A stretch of DNA of 33,850 bases from an uncultured Faecalibacterium sp. Lineage in GTDB: Bacteria; Bacillota; Clostridia; Oscillospirales; Ruminococcaceae. The stretch's first letter is position 1. Each line of letters opens with the position of its first letter. Location: the NCBI GenBank assembly GCA_934553285.1, contig CAKTFD010000008.1, positions 1 through 33,850 of the forward strand. The letters run 5' to 3'. The notes under the pieces were generated by a model. It saw only the letters and a list, made by a program, of their open reading frames with translations. It did not search any database and was not told where the DNA came from. Shown one piece after another: positions 31,513 through 33,850 of this stretch. The translations under genes and the position numbers were made by a program.

Positions 31513-33504
31513 TCAGCTTACGTCCAGATCGTCCAGATACTCTGCGCCGTGCTGGGCAATGTGCTCCTTGCGGCCTGCCAGGTTATCGCCCAGCAGGATA
31601 TCGAACACCTGCGCCGTGCGCTCCACATCGGTGGGCATCACCTTGATCAGGCGGCGGCTCTCCGGGTTCATGGTGGTGAGCCACATCATCTCCGGGTCGT
31701 TCTCACCCAGACCTTTGGAGCGCTGGATGGTGTATTTTTTATCCCCGATCTTTTCCAGAAAAGCGGCCTTTTCCGGCTCGGTATAGGCAAAATAGGTACG
31801 GTCCTTCGTCGAGATCTCATACAGCGGTGACTCGGCGATATACACATAGCCCTTGTTGATCAGGGTGGGGGTGAGCCGGTAGAGCATGGTCAGCACAAGG
31901 GTGCGGATCTGGTAGCCGTCCACATCGGCATCGGTACAGATGACGATCTTGTTGAAGCGCAGCTTTTCCAGATCAAAGGTGGCCAGCTCCTTGTTGTGCT
32001 TGCCGCCCAGCTCTACGCCGCAGCCCATGACCTTGATCAGGTCTACGATGACGTCGGATTTGAAGATGCGGGCATAATCCGCTTTCAGGCAGTTCAGGAT
32101 CTTGCCGCGGATGGGCATGATGGCCTGATACTCGCTGTCCCGGCTGGATTTGACCGCACCCATAGCGGAATCGCCCTCCACGATGTAAAGCTCGCGGCGG
32201 GAGGCATCCCGGGTGCGGCAGTCCACGAACTTCTGCACACGGTTGGCCAGATCGATCTGGGTGGAAAGGGTCTTTTTGATGCTCTGGCGGGTCTTTTCGG
32301 CGTGCTCGCGGCTCTGCTTGTTCACCAGCACCTGCTGGCAGATCTTCTGGGCTTCCTCCGGCTTTTCCAGAAAATACACTTCCAGATAATGCTTGAGGAA
32401 GTCGGTCATGGCCTGCGAGACAAATTTATTGGTGATGGCCTTTTTGGTCTGGTTCTCGTAGCTGGTGCGGGTGGAAAAGCTGGAGGACACATACACCAGA
32501 CAGTCCTGCACATCCTGAAAACTGATGGCGCTCTCGCCTTTTTTGTACAGGTTCTTTTCCTTCAGATACTTGTTGATCTGGTAGACAAAGGCGGTGCGCA
32601 CCGCGTGCTCCGGGCTGCCGCCATGCTCCAGCCACGAAGAGTTATGGTAGTATTCCAGCAGCTGTACCTTATTAGAGAAACAAAATGCCGCGCCCATGCG
32701 CACCTTGTAGTCCGGCTGGTCCTCGCGGTCCCGGCCCACGGCCTCGCTCTCGCAGCTGAACACGGGGGTCAGGGTGTCCTCCCCGGCCACTTCTGCCACA
32801 TAATCCGCGATGCCGTTCTGGTAGCACCAGCTTTCGTGCCACGGCTTGCCGGTGGCGGGGTCCTTTTCCTTTTCATCGGTAAAGTTGAGGGTAAGCCCGG
32901 CGTTGACCACAGCCTGACGGCGCAGCACATCCTTATAGTAGCTGCCGGGCACATCAATATCAGTAAACACCTCATCGTCCGGCTTCCAGTGGATGATACT
33001 GCCGGTGCGGCGCCCCTTGTAGGGCTCCTTTTGCAGGCCGCCTACGTTCTCACCCTTTTTAAAGTCCAGATGGTAGTGATAGCCATCGCGGTAGATATCG
33101 GCGGTCATCCACGCCGAGGCGTACTGGGTGGCGCACAAGCCCAGACCGTTCAGGCCAAGGCTGAACTCATAGTTATCCTCGCCCTCGCCGTATTTGCCGC
33201 CCGCGTACATCTCGCAGAACAGCAGCTCCCAGTTGAAGCGTCCCTCGCCGTTGTTCCAGTCCACGGGCATACCGCGGCCAAAATCCTCCACGATGACGCT
33301 GCCGTCCTTGCAGCGGGTCACGTTGATGGTATCGCCGTGGCCGTCACGGGCTTCGTCGATGGAGTTGGACACTATTTCAAAAATCGAGTGGGCACAGCCC
33401 TCCACACCGTCTGAGCCAAAGATGACTGCCGGGCGCTTGCGCACACGGTCGGCGCCCTTTAACGAGGTAATACTCTCGTTGCCATATTCCTGTTTTCTTG
33501 CCAT
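31513..33504 (-). CDS. Type II topoisomerase subunit B (GyrB/ParE-like)
   Basis: A 663-residue ATPase subunit. GHKL ATP-binding motifs are EIVSNSIDEA (N box), VEDFGRGMPVD (G1) and GLNGLGLCATQ (G2) in the first 130 residues. A transducer domain follows. The TOPRIM domain has IVEGDSAMGA near 458-467 and the acidic TDADVDG near 540-546, then RSKGLGEN. G2 departs from the common HGVGASVVNALS pattern, which again suggests a divergent paralog and not the main gyrase. GGGAGGAG precedes the ATG at 33504; an upstream in-frame extension to 33612 is unsupported. A TTGACA promoter (33636-33664) drives it and the following A-like gene. Confidence 0.93.
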   Translation of the reverse strand: MARKQEYGNESITSLKGADRVRKRPAVIFGSDGVEGCAHSIFEIVSNSIDEARDGHGDTINVTRCKDGSVIVEDFGRGMPVDWNNGEGRFNWELLFCEMYAGGKYGEGEDNYEFSLGLNGLGLCATQYASAWMTADIYRDGYHYHLDFKKGENVGGLQKEPYKGRRTGSIIHWKPDDEVFTDIDVPGSYYKDVLRRQAVVNAGLTLNFTDEKEKDPATGKPWHESWCYQNGIADYVAEVAGEDTLTPVFSCESEAVGRDREDQPDYKVRMGAAFCFSNKVQLLEYYHNSSWLEHGGSPEHAVRTAFVYQINKYLKEKNLYKKGESAISFQDVQDCLVYVSSSFSTRTSYENQTKKAITNKFVSQAMTDFLKHYLEVYFLEKPEEAQKICQQVLVNKQSREHAEKTRQSIKKTLSTQIDLANRVQKFVDCRTRDASRRELYIVEGDSAMGAVKSSRDSEYQAIMPIRGKILNCLKADYARIFKSDVIVDLIKVMGCGVELGGKHNKELATFDLEKLRFNKIVICTDADVDGYQIRTLVLTMLYRLTPTLINKGYVYIAESPLYEISTKDRTYFAYTEPEKAAFLEKIGDKKYTIQRSKGLGENDPEMMWLTTMNPESRRLIKVMPTDVERTAQVFDILLGDNLAGRKEHIAQHGAEYLDDLDVS

Positions 33505-33635
33505 GCTGCTCCTCCCGTCCCGCCGCAGCTGTGCCGCGCAGGACGTCCTGTAATCAAAGCAAGCGCCCGCCCTATCTATTATATAAGAAATATAACAGCA
33601 TCTCTGGGGCATAAGCGCCTGTGTTCTTTTCTTTT

Positions 33636-33664
33636 ATTAAACCATAGGTTGTAAAACTTGTCAA
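33636..33664 (-). promoter_or_regulatory. Promoter of the topoisomerase operon
   Basis: On the minus strand, TTGACA (33664-33659), a 17-bp spacer and TTTAAT (33641-33636). A second TATAAT (33583-33578) lies nearer the gene but lacks a -35. Confidence 0.75.
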
Positions 33665-33794
33665 ATGTTCTTTCTATCTTTCCCCGTGCAACTCTCTGAC
33701 GCGAAAACCGCAAAAAAGTCGTTCTTATTTTGTGCGCAGAGACGTCATAAAACAAAAACTTTTCAATTTTTTCAAAAAAGTTTGCATTTACCCC

Positions 33795-33822
33795 TTTACA
33801 AAATCGAAATTTCAGGTATAAT
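33795..33822 (+). promoter_or_regulatory. Outward promoter at the right edge
   Basis: TTTACA (33795-33800), a 16-bp spacer and TATAAT (33817-33822). It should drive a gene beyond the window. The rest of 33505-33850 is an AT-rich divergent promoter region without a gene. Confidence 0.7.
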
Positions 33823-33850
33823 AATCATCGTCCGGTGCGCCTCTGTAGCT

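Overview
The window reads as chromosomal DNA of a fairly GC-rich, low-copy Firmicute of the gut Clostridia. The best guess is Faecalibacterium or a close Ruminococcaceae/Oscillospiraceae relative. This is inference from three things: the GlpP plus two-flavoenzyme plus DUF1667 glycerol-3-phosphate cluster, the abundant short hairpin repeats, and the mix of Gram-positive sortase/LPXTG genes with GC-rich housekeeping genes. No database search was possible.

Layout. (1) 1-1012: the 3' end of an unidentified gene, its terminator, a long imperfect palindrome and an orphan secreted protein. (2) 1122-5292: a glycerol-3-phosphate cluster. glpP is followed by a promoter, a leader with an intrinsic terminator and a likely competing hairpin, and then a three-gene oxidoreductase operon. 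(3) 5289-9997: housekeeping genes on the plus strand: a YitT-family membrane protein, a CPBP intramembrane protease, rpsO with a structured leader, and pnp. (4) 10001-23125: a minus-strand sortase-pilus locus. In transcription order it holds a coiled-coil protein, signal peptidase I, a 1277-residue LPSTG adhesin, pilin 3, a sortase relic, pilin 2, a class C sortase, an LPQTG secreted protein and pilin 1. Copies of a 138-bp MITE-like repeat lie between modules. (5) 23292-24221: a small minus-strand operon with a secreted, membrane-anchored protein carrying an InlB B-type repeat and an 81-residue peptide with a double-glycine leader. (6) 24436-33850: a repeat, tRNA-Gln, a catalytically degenerate D,D-carboxypeptidase-like protein, a metallophosphoesterase, glyS, rlmH and a GyrA/GyrB-like topoisomerase pair.

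The most novel-looking signal is a shared promoter architecture. Two promoters upstream of the pilus operon and one upstream of the double-glycine-peptide operon each have two direct copies of a 9-mer (TTTTGTTRC-like) with an 11-nt period, then exactly 8 nt, then an extended -10 beginning TGCTA. This suggests that the fimbrial locus and the small peptide operon form one regulon under an unidentified activator or repressor. The pilus locus also shows its history: three pilins have near-identical signal peptides and sorting signals around divergent cores, there is a truncated sortase start between pilins 3 and 2, and the repeat-bearing upstream regions of pilins 1 and 3 are duplicated. Two enzyme-like proteins seem to have lost their active sites: the CHAP-like domain of the adhesin and the S11-peptidase-like protein.
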